A DNA stretch of 8,328 nt from an uncultured Erysipelotrichaceae bacterium. Lineage in GTDB: Bacteria; Bacillota_I; Bacilli_A; Erysipelotrichales; Coprobacillaceae. The position numbers were made by a program, and so were the translations under genes. Each line of letters starts with the position of its first letter. The stretch's first letter is position 1. The notes under the pieces were generated by a model. That model saw only the letters and a list, made by a program, of their open reading frames with translations, did not search any database and had not been told where the DNA came from. Of the stretch, positions 1 through 6,697 are shown one piece after another. Location of the stretch: NCBI GenBank assembly GCA_945981915.1, contig CAMFRJ010000036.1, forward strand, positions 1 to 8,328, given 5' to 3'.

Positions 1-1
1 T

Positions 2-559
2 ATGATGCAAGAAGCCTTAAAGGAAGCAGTGGCACATAATGATTTTGATTATCCAAGCATGGAATTTAAATTATGGTCACAAAATGGTGGCGAAAAAACA
101 ATTGAAAATGTTCGTCATTATCTTCATAAAAATGGTCTCAATCATTTTGATTATACAATTGTCAGAAGTGCTTTTTTGAAAAATCTCTATACATATTTAG
201 AAAAATTACCTTTATTTGTAGAATTATCACTTAATCAAAAAAATTATGTTCTCGTTCATGCTGGTGTTGATCCAGAAAGAACATTAGATGATCAAGAAGA
301 AGATACACTTCTTTGGATTAGAGATTATTTCTTTTTAAGTGAATGTGATCTTAATAAAATATATATTTTTGGTCATACACCACTTTGTTTTATTAATCGT
401 GATGGTGGATTTGATGTTTGGTATGATGATGAATTTGGTAACAAAATTGGTATTGATGGTGGTTTAGCTGTAGGAATGAGAGGACAGTTAAATTGTTTAT
501 GTCTTGATGATGGGAAAGTTTATGTTGTCAAGATGACGGAGGTATATCAACATGCGTAG
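2..559 (+). CDS. PPP-family serine/threonine protein phosphatase (metallophosphoesterase), C-terminal part
   Basis: This is the C-terminal 185 residues of a calcineurin-like phosphatase of the PPP group (bacterial Ser/Thr phosphatase / PrpE / ApaH-like). Its substrate, protein phosphoester or dinucleoside polyphosphate, cannot be told from the sequence. Visible family motifs are HAGV at residues 86-89 (metal-binding His), LWIRDYF at 104-110, FGHTP at 123-127 (metal-binding His) and IGIDGG at 149-154. The N-terminal motifs of the family (DxH, GDxxDRG, GNHE) are absent because the frame runs off the left edge. The leading MMQEAL resembles the segment that normally follows GNHE, so the first ATG is probably internal and roughly 70-90 residues are missing. 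The stop overlaps the start of the next gene by 8 bp, so the two are probably co-transcribed and translationally coupled. The protein appears soluble, with no membrane segment visible. The class is secure, the exact substrate is not. Confidence 0.85.
   Translation: MMQEALKEAVAHNDFDYPSMEFKLWSQNGGEKTIENVRHYLHKNGLNHFDYTIVRSAFLKNLYTYLEKLPLFVELSLNQKNYVLVHAGVDPERTLDDQEEDTLLWIRDYFFLSECDLNKIYIFGHTPLCFINRDGGFDVWYDDEFGNKIGIDGGLAVGMRGQLNCLCLDDGKVYVVKMTEVYQHA
538..542 (+). promoter_or_regulatory. Ribosome binding site for the RpiR-type regulator, inside the phosphatase gene
   Basis: GGAGG lies 9 bases before the ATG at 552 and within the last codons of the phosphatase gene. It fixes the regulator start at 552, giving an 8-bp overlap of the two reading frames, an arrangement typical of translational coupling. 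Confidence 0.8.
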
Positions 560-1385
560 TGCTTTTTATAATTTGATCAACTTTATCAATACCACCGAAG
601 TTGATGATGTCTATTCAAATGCTGCAAAGATCATCTTAGAAAATATTACAAAAATTCCTGGGTATACAATAACAGATGTTGCATCATTATGTTATGTTTC
701 TACTGCAACGATCTCTCGACTTTGTCGTAAGTTGAATTATGAAAGTTTTGCTGATTTTAAAATGGATGTGACGATGAATTTAAGATATTTTAATAGAGAT
801 TCTTTAAGAATGCAATTTGATCATCAGTTACCTATTTTCCCTGTAGAAGGGAAAACAACAAAAGAATTGTTTATTGATCATTTTGAAAATATTATTGATA
901 ATTTAAGAGCAACTTTTAATTCCATTCAATTTGAAGAATTAGAAGAAGTTGTTGATAAGATTCATGATAGTCATGAAATATGTTTTGCAGGCAACTTTTT
1001 TACACAATCTGTTTCTATGCAATTACAAATTGAATTATCTTATTTAGGAAAAAGATGTTCAGCAATGTATCCTTTGAATGGACAAAAAGCAGTTGTCAAA
1101 AACTTAACCGAAAAAGATGTGATCATCGTGTCTTCTATTGCTGGGGGATATTGGATCGATCATCCTGATATGATGAGAGATATTTCTAAATCATCCGCTT
1201 ACAAAATATGTATTAGCCAAGTTGATGATTTTCCATACAAAGATCGTTTTGATATGAATATACGAGTAGGAACTGATCATTTATCATTGATTGGGAAATT
1301 CTCTATTACTTATATCTTTGAAGTCTTAGAAGCTTTATATCATGTCAAATATGCATGTGACTGCAAAAAAAACAGTGATGAATAA
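552..1385 (+). CDS. MurR/RpiR family transcriptional regulator (HTH_6 plus SIS domain)
   Basis: A 277-residue DNA-binding regulator of the MurR/RpiR family, whose members usually sense a sugar phosphate or amino-sugar phosphate. The N-terminal helix-turn-helix domain spans about residues 1-77. Its recognition region is around residues 40-70 (DVASLCYVSTATISRLCRKL), the usual VAxxxxVSxATIxRxxxKLG-like pattern. A sugar-isomerase (SIS) fold spans about 110-245, with the strand and loop ICFAGNFFT at 143-151 and VIIVSSIAGGY at 190-200. The length matches the family (about 270-290). It overlaps the upstream phosphatase gene and ends in a terminator, so it is the last gene of its operon. The typical phospho-sugar loop is not well conserved, so the ligand is unknown. 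No sugar genes are in view to suggest a regulon, and the arginine genes next door are convergent, so it need not regulate them. Confidence 0.88.
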   Translation: MRSAFYNLINFINTTEVDDVYSNAAKIILENITKIPGYTITDVASLCYVSTATISRLCRKLNYESFADFKMDVTMNLRYFNRDSLRMQFDHQLPIFPVEGKTTKELFIDHFENIIDNLRATFNSIQFEELEEVVDKIHDSHEICFAGNFFTQSVSMQLQIELSYLGKRCSAMYPLNGQKAVVKNLTEKDVIIVSSIAGGYWIDHPDMMRDISKSSAYKICISQVDDFPYKDRFDMNIRVGTDHLSLIGKFSITYIFEVLEALYHVKYACDCKKNSDE

Positions 1386-1399
1386 TTCATCACTGTTTT
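1365..1399. terminator. Bidirectional intrinsic terminator between the RpiR-type gene and argH
   Basis: AACAGTGATGA (1371-1381) pairs with TCATCACTGTT (1387-1397) across a loop of about 5 bases. The hairpin is flanked by eight A at 1365-1372 and TTTT at 1396-1399. Read leftwards (argGH) it has a strong U tract. Read rightwards (RpiR gene) the tract is only four U. Both stop codons, TAA at 1383-1385 (+) and TAA at 1398-1400 (-), lie in or at the edge of the hairpin. Confidence 0.85.
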
Positions 1400-2774
1400 A
1401 GATATGATTTAAATAGTCTTCATTTATTTTGATCACTTGTTTCATGGCTTCTTGTCCACAGGCACCAATTGTATTTCTTTTGTTGACACATGTGTTGACA
1501 TCAATGGCTTGATAGATATCTTCATCAAATACGGTAGATATTTTTTTAAATTCTTCAATTGTTAGATCATCTAAAGCTTTATTATTTTCAATTGCGTATA
1601 AAACAAGTTGACCAATAATGCCATGAGCATCTCTAAAAGGGACACCTTTATTGACAAGATAATCAGCTGCATCAGTTGCATTTGTAAAGCCACCAGTTGC
1701 TGATTTTTTCATTTTATCTTTATTGAAAGTTGTTGTTTTCAACATATCACTTAACAACTGTAAACATCCTTTGGTTGTGTTTAAGGCATCAAAATACATC
1801 TCTTTGTCTTCTTGCATATCTTTATTGTAAGCTAAAGGAATACCTTTCATGGTTGTTAAAAAGCCTATTAAAGCACCATAAACTCTACCTGTTTTTCCTC
1901 TAATCAATTCGCATATATCAGGATTTTTCTTTTGTGGCATTATAGAAGAACCAGTAGAGAAAGTATCATCTAATTCAATAAATTGATATTCGTTAGAATT
2001 CCAAATAATCATTTCTTCTGCTAAACGTGACATATGCATCATCATTGTTGACATGGCACTTAATAATTCGATCAAATAATCTCGATCCGAAACACCATCG
2101 ATACTATTGAGACATGGTCCAGCAAAACCTAAAATTTCAGCACTATAGTCTCTGTCTAAAGGATAAGTTGTTCCAGCAAGAGCACCAGAGCCAAGAGGAC
2201 AATAGTTCATTCTTTGATAGATATCATGTAGACGTGAACGATCACGTTTAAACATTTCAAAATAAGCTCCCATATGATGTGCCAAGGTAATTGGTTGTGC
2301 TTTTTGTAAATGTGTAAAACCAGGCATGATCGTATCCGTGTGATCTTTCATGATCTTGTGAATTGTTTTCAATAAGTCAATTAATAATGTATTCAACATA
2401 TCAATTTGATCTTTGGTATATAATCGCATGTCTAAAGCAACCTGGTCATTTCGACTTCTTCCAGTATGTAGTTTTTTACCTGTATCGCCAATACGTTCTA
2501 TTAATGTTGATTCAACAAAACTATGAATATCTTCGTAGCTTTCATCAATAACTAATGTCCCATTTTCTAATTCTTGAAGCATTTCATTGAGTGTTTTTTC
2601 AATCAATTGACCTTCTTGGTTTGTTAAGATCTGTTGTTTTGTTAGCATTTTGACATGACCAATGCTTCCTTTGATATCTTGCAATGCAAATGTTTTATCA
2701 AAAGTAATGGAAGCATTAAAATCATAAACCAATTGATTTGTTGGTTTGGTAAATCTGCCACCCCATAAGTTCAT
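1398..2774 (-). CDS. argH: Argininosuccinate lyase
   Basis: Cytosolic enzyme of the fumarase/aspartase superfamily that cleaves argininosuccinate to arginine and fumarate, the last step of arginine synthesis. The protein has 458 residues, the usual length. It starts MNLWGGRF, as ArgH proteins commonly do. Family motifs are HTGRSRND at 103-110, THLQKAQP at 154-161 (the conserved catalytic His region) and the fumarate-lyase signature GSSIMPQKKNP at 275-285, holding the mobile-loop serine. The ATG at 2772-2774 is preceded by AAGGAGG (2782-2788) at 7 bases. It lies 39 bases after argG on the same strand, the usual argGH pairing, so the two probably form one operon. A terminator-like hairpin sits between them and could lower argH transcription relative to argG. 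Nothing in the protein looks damaged. Confidence 0.98.
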   Translation of the reverse strand: MNLWGGRFTKPTNQLVYDFNASITFDKTFALQDIKGSIGHVKMLTKQQILTNQEGQLIEKTLNEMLQELENGTLVIDESYEDIHSFVESTLIERIGDTGKKLHTGRSRNDQVALDMRLYTKDQIDMLNTLLIDLLKTIHKIMKDHTDTIMPGFTHLQKAQPITLAHHMGAYFEMFKRDRSRLHDIYQRMNYCPLGSGALAGTTYPLDRDYSAEILGFAGPCLNSIDGVSDRDYLIELLSAMSTMMMHMSRLAEEMIIWNSNEYQFIELDDTFSTGSSIMPQKKNPDICELIRGKTGRVYGALIGFLTTMKGIPLAYNKDMQEDKEMYFDALNTTKGCLQLLSDMLKTTTFNKDKMKKSATGGFTNATDAADYLVNKGVPFRDAHGIIGQLVLYAIENNKALDDLTIEEFKKISTVFDEDIYQAIDVNTCVNKRNTIGACGQEAMKQVIKINEDYLNHI

Positions 2775-2790
2775 AATCTTTCCTCCTTGA

Positions 2791-2818
2791 AATAAAAAGA
2801 GCTTGAGCTCTTTTTATT
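2791..2818 (-). terminator. Terminator-like hairpin in the argG-argH junction
   Basis: AATAAAAAGAGC (2791-2802) is perfectly complementary to GCTCTTTTTATT (2807-2818) with a 4-base loop. Read on the minus strand, the argG to argH direction, the 3' arm ends in TTTTTATTT, so it looks like a weak intrinsic terminator with only a 4-bp GC-containing core. The argG stop codon is inside the 5' arm on that strand, and the argH ribosome binding site begins 3 bases after the 3' arm. Partial termination, transcript-end stabilisation or a translational effect on argH are all possible. Confidence 0.6.
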
Positions 2819-4025
2819 TTTTGTTATTTAACTTCATTGCACGAACTTTTGTTGAAAGTCCATATAAAGTAATAAATCCTTCTGCATCATGATGATCATA
2901 TAAGTCACCAGTTGTAAATGAAGCAATATCTTCATCATATAATGAATATGGAGAAGTTGTTCCTTCTTTGATGATATTTCCTTTATATAATCTGAATTTT
3001 GTTGTACCTGTTACTAATTCTTGTGTTTTTGTTACAAATGCACTCAATGCTTCTCTAAGTGGAGAGAACCATTTTGCTGCATATACCAATTCAGCAAATT
3101 CAACAGAGACTAAACGTTTATATTTTAATGTTTCTCTATCTAAAACTAATTCTTCTAATTGACTATGTGCTTCCATTAAGATCGTTCCACCTGGAGTTTC
3201 ATAAACACCACGTGATTTCATACCAACAACACGGTTTTCTACGATATCGACAATACCAATACCATGCTTTCCACCTAATTCATTAAGCTTTTCTAAAATT
3301 TGTCTTTGTGACATTTTTTCTCCATTTAAAGCGACTGGAACACCTTGAACCCAGTCAATAGAAACACTTTCAGCTTCATCTGGTGCTTTTTCAGGTGATT
3401 GAGATAGTACTAATAAATGATCATAATTTGGTGCACATGCAGGATCTTCTAATTCTAATCCTTCATGTGAGATATGCCAGATATTTCTATCACGTGAATA
3501 ACTGCTATCTGCAGAGAATGGTAGATCGATACCATGTTGTCTACAATATTCAATTTCAGATTCACGAGAATCCATTGTCCATTTTGGATCACGCCATGCA
3601 GCAATGATCTTTAAATCAGGAGCTAAAGCTTTGATTCCTAACTCAAAACGAATTTGATCGTTTCCTTTACCAGTAGCCCCATGACAGATTGCTGTAGCAC
3701 CTTCAGCTCTGGCTACGTCTACTAAGATCTTTGCAATCAATGGACGAGCAGTTGCTGTTCCTAGTAAGTATTTGTATTCATAAATTGCATCAGCTTGAAC
3801 CGTAGGCATAATGTAGTTTTCTACATATTCATCAACAACATGTTTGATATATAATTTTGAAGCTCCACATGCTTTCGCACGTTCTTCTAAGCCATCTAAT
3901 TCATCCTCTTGACCTACATCAATACAACAACACACAACATCATAATCATAGTTTTCTTTTAACCAAGGAATGATGGCAGTTGTGTCTAATCCCCCAGAAT
4001 AAGCTAAAATGACTTTTTCTTTCAT
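2814..4025 (-). CDS. argG: Argininosuccinate synthase
   Basis: Cytosolic ATP-dependent ligase joining citrulline and aspartate into argininosuccinate, releasing AMP and pyrophosphate; it feeds ArgH directly. The 403-residue length is normal for the family. The N-terminal ATP-pyrophosphatase P-loop is AYSGGLDTT at residues 8-16. HGATGKGNDQIRFE at 115-128 is the conserved citrulline/aspartate/ATP-site segment. GIGIVDIVENRVVGMKSRG starts near 255 and is followed by YETPGG, marking the C-terminal synthetase domain. The ATG at 4023-4025 is preceded by AAGGGGG (4034-4040) at 8 bases. It is the first gene of the leftward argGH unit, with a short predicted leader of about 25 bases. Unlike the divergent argCJB unit, it has no T-box, so its control must come from another mechanism such as a repressor that is not visible here. 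Confidence 0.98.
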   Translation of the reverse strand: MKEKVILAYSGGLDTTAIIPWLKENYDYDVVCCCIDVGQEDELDGLEERAKACGASKLYIKHVVDEYVENYIMPTVQADAIYEYKYLLGTATARPLIAKILVDVARAEGATAICHGATGKGNDQIRFELGIKALAPDLKIIAAWRDPKWTMDSRESEIEYCRQHGIDLPFSADSSYSRDRNIWHISHEGLELEDPACAPNYDHLLVLSQSPEKAPDEAESVSIDWVQGVPVALNGEKMSQRQILEKLNELGGKHGIGIVDIVENRVVGMKSRGVYETPGGTILMEAHSQLEELVLDRETLKYKRLVSVEFAELVYAAKWFSPLREALSAFVTKTQELVTGTTKFRLYKGNIIKEGTTSPYSLYDEDIASFTTGDLYDHHDAEGFITLYGLSTKVRAMKLNNKK

Positions 4026-4057
4026 CGAAAAATCCCCCTTATGTTTTGATTAAAACT

Positions 4058-4086
4058 ATCATAAACTAGTTTTTTTAATTATGCAA
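4058..4086 (-). promoter_or_regulatory. Predicted sigma-A promoter of argGH
   Basis: On the minus strand, TTGCAT (4081-4086) and TATGAT (4058-4063) are separated by 17 bases. The -10 box matches the consensus in five of six positions, the -35 box in only the first three. Transcription would start near 4051, leaving a leader of about 25 bases before argG. It is the best pair in the interval on this strand, but the weak -35 keeps confidence moderate. Confidence 0.5.
4063..4072. repeat. Small palindrome within the argG promoter spacer
   Basis: AAACTAGTTT is a perfect 10-bp palindrome lying just upstream of the predicted argG -10 box. It sits inside a wider inverted repeat, AAAACTA (4052-4058) with TAGTTTT (4067-4073). 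Its position would suit an operator, but in A/T-rich DNA it could arise by chance. Confidence 0.3.
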
Positions 4087-4131
4087 CAGAAAATTATCAT
4101 GAAGATATCAATTGAATTTCTATAAGACTTA

Positions 4132-4159
4132 TTGACAAATTGAAATAATAGCATATAAT
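4132..4159 (+). promoter_or_regulatory. Sigma-A promoter of the argCJB T-box transcript
   Basis: A perfect consensus pair: TTGACA (4132-4137) and TATAAT (4154-4159) with a 16-base spacer. The start point would be near 4166, directly ahead of the T-box stem I, which fits a strong constitutive promoter whose output is set by the riboswitch downstream. Confidence 0.85.
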
Positions 4160-4165
4160 AACCTT

Positions 4166-4389
4166 AAACTTGATGACTAAAAGAGTAGTCTTTATTAATA
4201 TCATAGCGATCCTATGTTGATGGAAGATAGGAATAGAGGTAAAGATGAAACGTATTTACGAGAGGGAAGATGGAATGAAGTATATCTTTCGGTGAACCTG
4301 CCTTAAAGGTGAAAGAGGTTATAAGGTCAACTTATAACAATTAGAGTGGTAACGCGGTCAATCGTCTCTATTTATAGAGACGTTTTTTT
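4166..4389 (+). promoter_or_regulatory. T-box riboswitch (tRNA-Arg responsive, transcriptional) upstream of argCJB
   Basis: Stem I: AGTA (4184-4187) and GAA (4247-4249) form the loop E motif. Above it GTCTTTA (4188-4194) pairs with TAAAGAT (4240-4246). Below it TAAA (4178-4181) pairs with TTTA (4255-4258). An AGCGA bulge (4205-4209) precedes the distal hairpin CCTAT/ATAGG (4211-4215/4227-4231). The order GAA-A-CGT-A puts an arginine specifier, CGU, at 4251-4253. Stem II-type pairing is TCTTTC/GAAAGA (4285-4290/4311-4316), and stem III is GTTATAAG/CTTATAAC (4318-4325/4331-4338). The T-box sequence is AGAGTGGTAACGCGG (4343-4357). Its TGGT (4347-4350) would pair with the tRNA acceptor end ACCA, predicting discriminator base A. 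The antiterminator pairs AGAG with CTCT (4366-4369) and GCG with CGT (4363-4365), excluding the terminator. Uncharged tRNA-Arg should therefore allow argCJB transcription. T-box class is secure; the specifier reading is inference. Confidence 0.93.
4363..4389 (+). terminator. Regulatory intrinsic terminator of the T-box leader
   Basis: CGTCTCTA (4363-4370) pairs perfectly with TAGAGACG (4375-4382) across a TTTA loop and is followed by seven T (4383-4389). The 5' arm is the same segment used by the antiterminator, so the two structures are mutually exclusive. Confidence 0.95.
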
Positions 4390-4413
4390 ATCATTAAAGG
4401 GGGAAAATCAATC

Positions 4414-5451
4414 ATGATTAATGTAGGAATTGTTGGCTCAACAGGTTATGGAGGATGTGAGTTAGTTCGTTTTTTATTAACGCATAAGGATGTTCATATC
4501 CAATGGGTTTCATCAAGAACATACGTTGATGAAGAATATAGTGATATTTATAAAAGCTATTTTACATTAATTGATCAAAAATGTATCGATGAAGATATAG
4601 AGAATTATTTAGATGATGTTGATGTTGTTTTCTTTGCAACACCACAAGGTGTTTGTGCCAAGATGGTCAATGACAATATTTTAAGTAAAGTAAAAGTTAT
4701 TGATCTTTCTGCTGATTTTCGAATTAAAGATGTCAATACCTATGAATCATGGTATGGAATCAAACATGCTTCACCTGAGTTTATTAAAGAAGCTGTCTAT
4801 GGATTATGTGAAATGAACAGAGAAAATATTAAAAATGCTAGATTAATTGCGAATCCAGGATGTTATCCAACTTGTTCTATTTTATCTATTTATCCACTTG
4901 CGAAAGCTGGACTCATTGATATGGATACTTTGATCATTGATGCCAAAAGTGGAACAAGTGGTGCTGGAAGAGGAGCTAAAGTACAAAATCTTTATTGTGA
5001 AGTCAATGAAAGTATCAAAGCTTATGGAGTAGCGAATCATCGTCACACTCCTGAAATTGAAGAACAATTAGGTTATGCCAGTAAACAAAATGTTTTATTA
5101 AATTTTACACCACATCTGATTCCTATGAATAGAGGAATTTTAATTACTGCTTATGCTTCTTTAAAAGAAGGAGTCACTCAAAAACAAGTTCAAGATGCTT
5201 ATCAAATATATGATGATGAATATTTTGTCAGAGTTTTGAAAGAAGGTAATGTTCCAGAAGTAAGAAATGTCAAATGTTCAAACTTCGTTGATGTGGCTTA
5301 TAAGATTGATCCACGAACAAATCGTATTATTATGATGGGTGCTATGGATAATTTAGTGAAAGGGGCAGCTGGACAAGCTATTCAAAATATGAATATCATG
5401 TTTGGATTCGATGAAAAAGAAGGTTTATTATTAGCACCAGCTGTTTTATAG
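4414..5451 (+). CDS. argC: N-acetyl-gamma-glutamyl-phosphate reductase
   Basis: Cytosolic NADPH-dependent enzyme reducing N-acetylglutamyl phosphate to N-acetylglutamate semialdehyde, the third step of ornithine/arginine synthesis. The 345-residue length is typical. The N-terminal dinucleotide-binding loop is GSTGYGG at residues 8-14. The family signature ANPGCYPT at 146-153 carries the catalytic Cys150. HRHTPEI at 209-215 holds the conserved catalytic histidine region. The ATG at 4414 is preceded by AAAGGGGG (4396-4403) at 10 bases, just downstream of the T-box terminator U tract. It is the first gene of the argCJB operon and so directly gated by the T-box. The gap to argJ is only 13 bases. 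The sequence looks intact. Confidence 0.98.
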   Translation: MINVGIVGSTGYGGCELVRFLLTHKDVHIQWVSSRTYVDEEYSDIYKSYFTLIDQKCIDEDIENYLDDVDVVFFATPQGVCAKMVNDNILSKVKVIDLSADFRIKDVNTYESWYGIKHASPEFIKEAVYGLCEMNRENIKNARLIANPGCYPTCSILSIYPLAKAGLIDMDTLIIDAKSGTSGAGRGAKVQNLYCEVNESIKAYGVANHRHTPEIEEQLGYASKQNVLLNFTPHLIPMNRGILITAYASLKEGVTQKQVQDAYQIYDDEYFVRVLKEGNVPEVRNVKCSNFVDVAYKIDPRTNRIIMMGAMDNLVKGAAGQAIQNMNIMFGFDEKEGLLLAPAVL

Positions 5452-5464
5452 GGGGAGAACAAAA

Positions 5465-6688
5465 ATGAGAGTATTAGAAAAAGGAACTGTAACGAGTCCT
5501 AAAGGATATCAAGGATCAGGATGTCATGTAGGTATCAAGAAAAAAAAGAAAGATTTGGCGTTGATTGTCAGTGATGTAGAAGCCAAAGCAGTGGGAACTT
5601 TTACAACCAATGTTGTCAAAGCTGCTCCTGTTGTTTGGGATCAATATATTGTTGAAAATTGTGACAGTGTCAAAGCAATTGCAGTCAATAGTGGTGTTGC
5701 TAATGCTTGTACAGGTGAAGTTGGAGAACAAATTAATCTGGAATTTGCAAAAATTGTAGGAAATGCTTTACATGTTGATGAAAAGAAAGTGTTGATCTGT
5801 TCGACAGGTGTTATTGGAAAACAATTACCAACACAACCTATTGCAGATGGTATTGAGGGGGCAATACAAGCTTTAGATTATGGTTATGATGCAGGAAATG
5901 ATGTCGCAACATCAATTATGACGACTGATACAAAGCCAAAACAAATTGCTGTAGAAATTGAAATTGATGATAAAATTGTCACTATTGGAGCTTGTTGTAA
6001 GGGATCAGGAATGATTCATCCTAATATGGCAACAATGTTGGGATTTATCACAACTGATATCAATATTTCTAAAGAACTATTAAATAAAGCTTTAAAAGAT
6101 ATTATTCCTGATACATTCAATATGGTATCAGTTGATAGGGATACTTCTACAAATGATACAGTTTTATTATTGGCTAATGGATTAGCTAATAATCAAGAAA
6201 TCGTTGAAGAAAATGAAGATTATCAGACATTTAAAGATGCTTTATATTATGTCAATGAATATCTTGCAAAATGTATCGCTGGGGATGGTGAAGGTGCAAC
6301 CAAATTATTGGAGATCAATGTTGAACATGCCAATTCTATTCAACAGGCTAAAGTCATTGCAAAAAGTGTCTGTACATCGCCGCTTGTCAAAACTGCGATT
6401 TATGGTAATGATGCCAATTGGGGTAGACTATTATGCGCGATGGGATATTCTGGTGAATCGTTTGATCCATATCAAGTCGATCTTTATATTGAAAGTGAAT
6501 TTGGTAAGCTTCAATTAGTTGAAAATGGAATGGCAACTGATTATAGTGAAGGCAAAGCCACTGAAATATTAAATAGTGAATATGTCAAAGTTTATATTGA
6601 TATGAAAATAAGTGATGGAAAAGCAACTGCTTGGGGTTGTGATTTGACATATGATTATGTCAAAATCAATGCAGATTATCGTTCATAG
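5465..6688 (+). CDS. argJ: Glutamate N-acetyltransferase / ornithine acetyltransferase
   Basis: Ntn-hydrolase-like enzyme that moves the acetyl group from N-acetylornithine to glutamate, closing the acetyl cycle; some members also acetylate glutamate from acetyl-CoA. The protein has 407 residues, normal for the family. The autocleavage site is in [14 protein letters not shown] (179-192), with cleavage expected before Thr190, which becomes the beta-chain N-terminal nucleophile. STGVIG at 113-118 fits the oxyanion-hole segment, and the C-terminus [10 protein letters not shown] is characteristic. The ATG at 5465 follows a GGGGGAG ribosome site (5451-5457) that begins in the argC stop codon. The next gene, argB, starts 9 bases after its stop. 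Whether it is mono- or bifunctional cannot be read from the sequence. No argA is in the window, which leaves a bifunctional role possible. Confidence 0.97.
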   Translation: MRVLEKGTVTSPKGYQGSGCHVGIKKKKKDLALIVSDVEAKAVGTFTTNVVKAAPVVWDQYIVENCDSVKAIAVNSGVANACTGEVGEQINLEFAKIVGNALHVDEKKVLICSTGVIGKQLPTQPIADGIEGAIQALDYGYDAGNDVATSIMTTDTKPKQIAVEIEIDDKIVTIGACCKGSGMIHPNMATMLGFITTDINISKELLNKALKDIIPDTFNMVSVDRDTSTNDTVLLLANGLANNQEIVEENEDYQTFKDALYYVNEYLAKCIAGDGEGATKLLEINVEHANSIQQAKVIAKSVCTSPLVKTAIYGNDANWGRLLCAMGYSGESFDPYQVDLYIESEFGKLQLVENGMATDYSEGKATEILNSEYVKVYIDMKISDGKATAWGCDLTYDYVKINADYRS

Positions 6689-6697
6689 GAGGAATTT

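Noticed and set aside
2363..2551. Short plus-strand open frame (62 codons) inside argH
   Set aside because: Lies wholly antisense to the highly conserved argH, has no convincing ribosome site and no recognisable motif.
2968..3607. Three short plus-strand open frames inside argG
   Set aside because: Antisense to conserved argG codons, with unlikely composition; shadows of the real gene.
4096..4120. Possible ArgR (ARG box) operator containing CATGAA and TTGAAT
   Set aside because: Only one half resembles the TGAAT...ATTCA pattern and the second half is in the wrong orientation. A motif scan against known ArgR sites would be needed, and I cannot support it by eye.
4247..4253. Threonine (ACG) reading of the T-box specifier
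   Set aside because: Would require no spacer base after GAA; the one-base offset giving CGU followed by A fits the usual loop E layout and the arginine genes downstream.
4882..5067. Minus-strand open frame inside argC
   Set aside because: Antisense to the catalytic region of argC, with Ser/Phe-rich shadow composition and no ribosome site.
5516..5731. Minus-strand open frame inside argJ
   Set aside because: Antisense shadow of argJ with no independent signals.
6204..6518. Plus-strand 104-codon open frame overlapping argJ in another frame
   Set aside because: The argJ frame here is conserved and complete through its C-terminal signature. The alternative frame shows no known motif and no good ribosome site.
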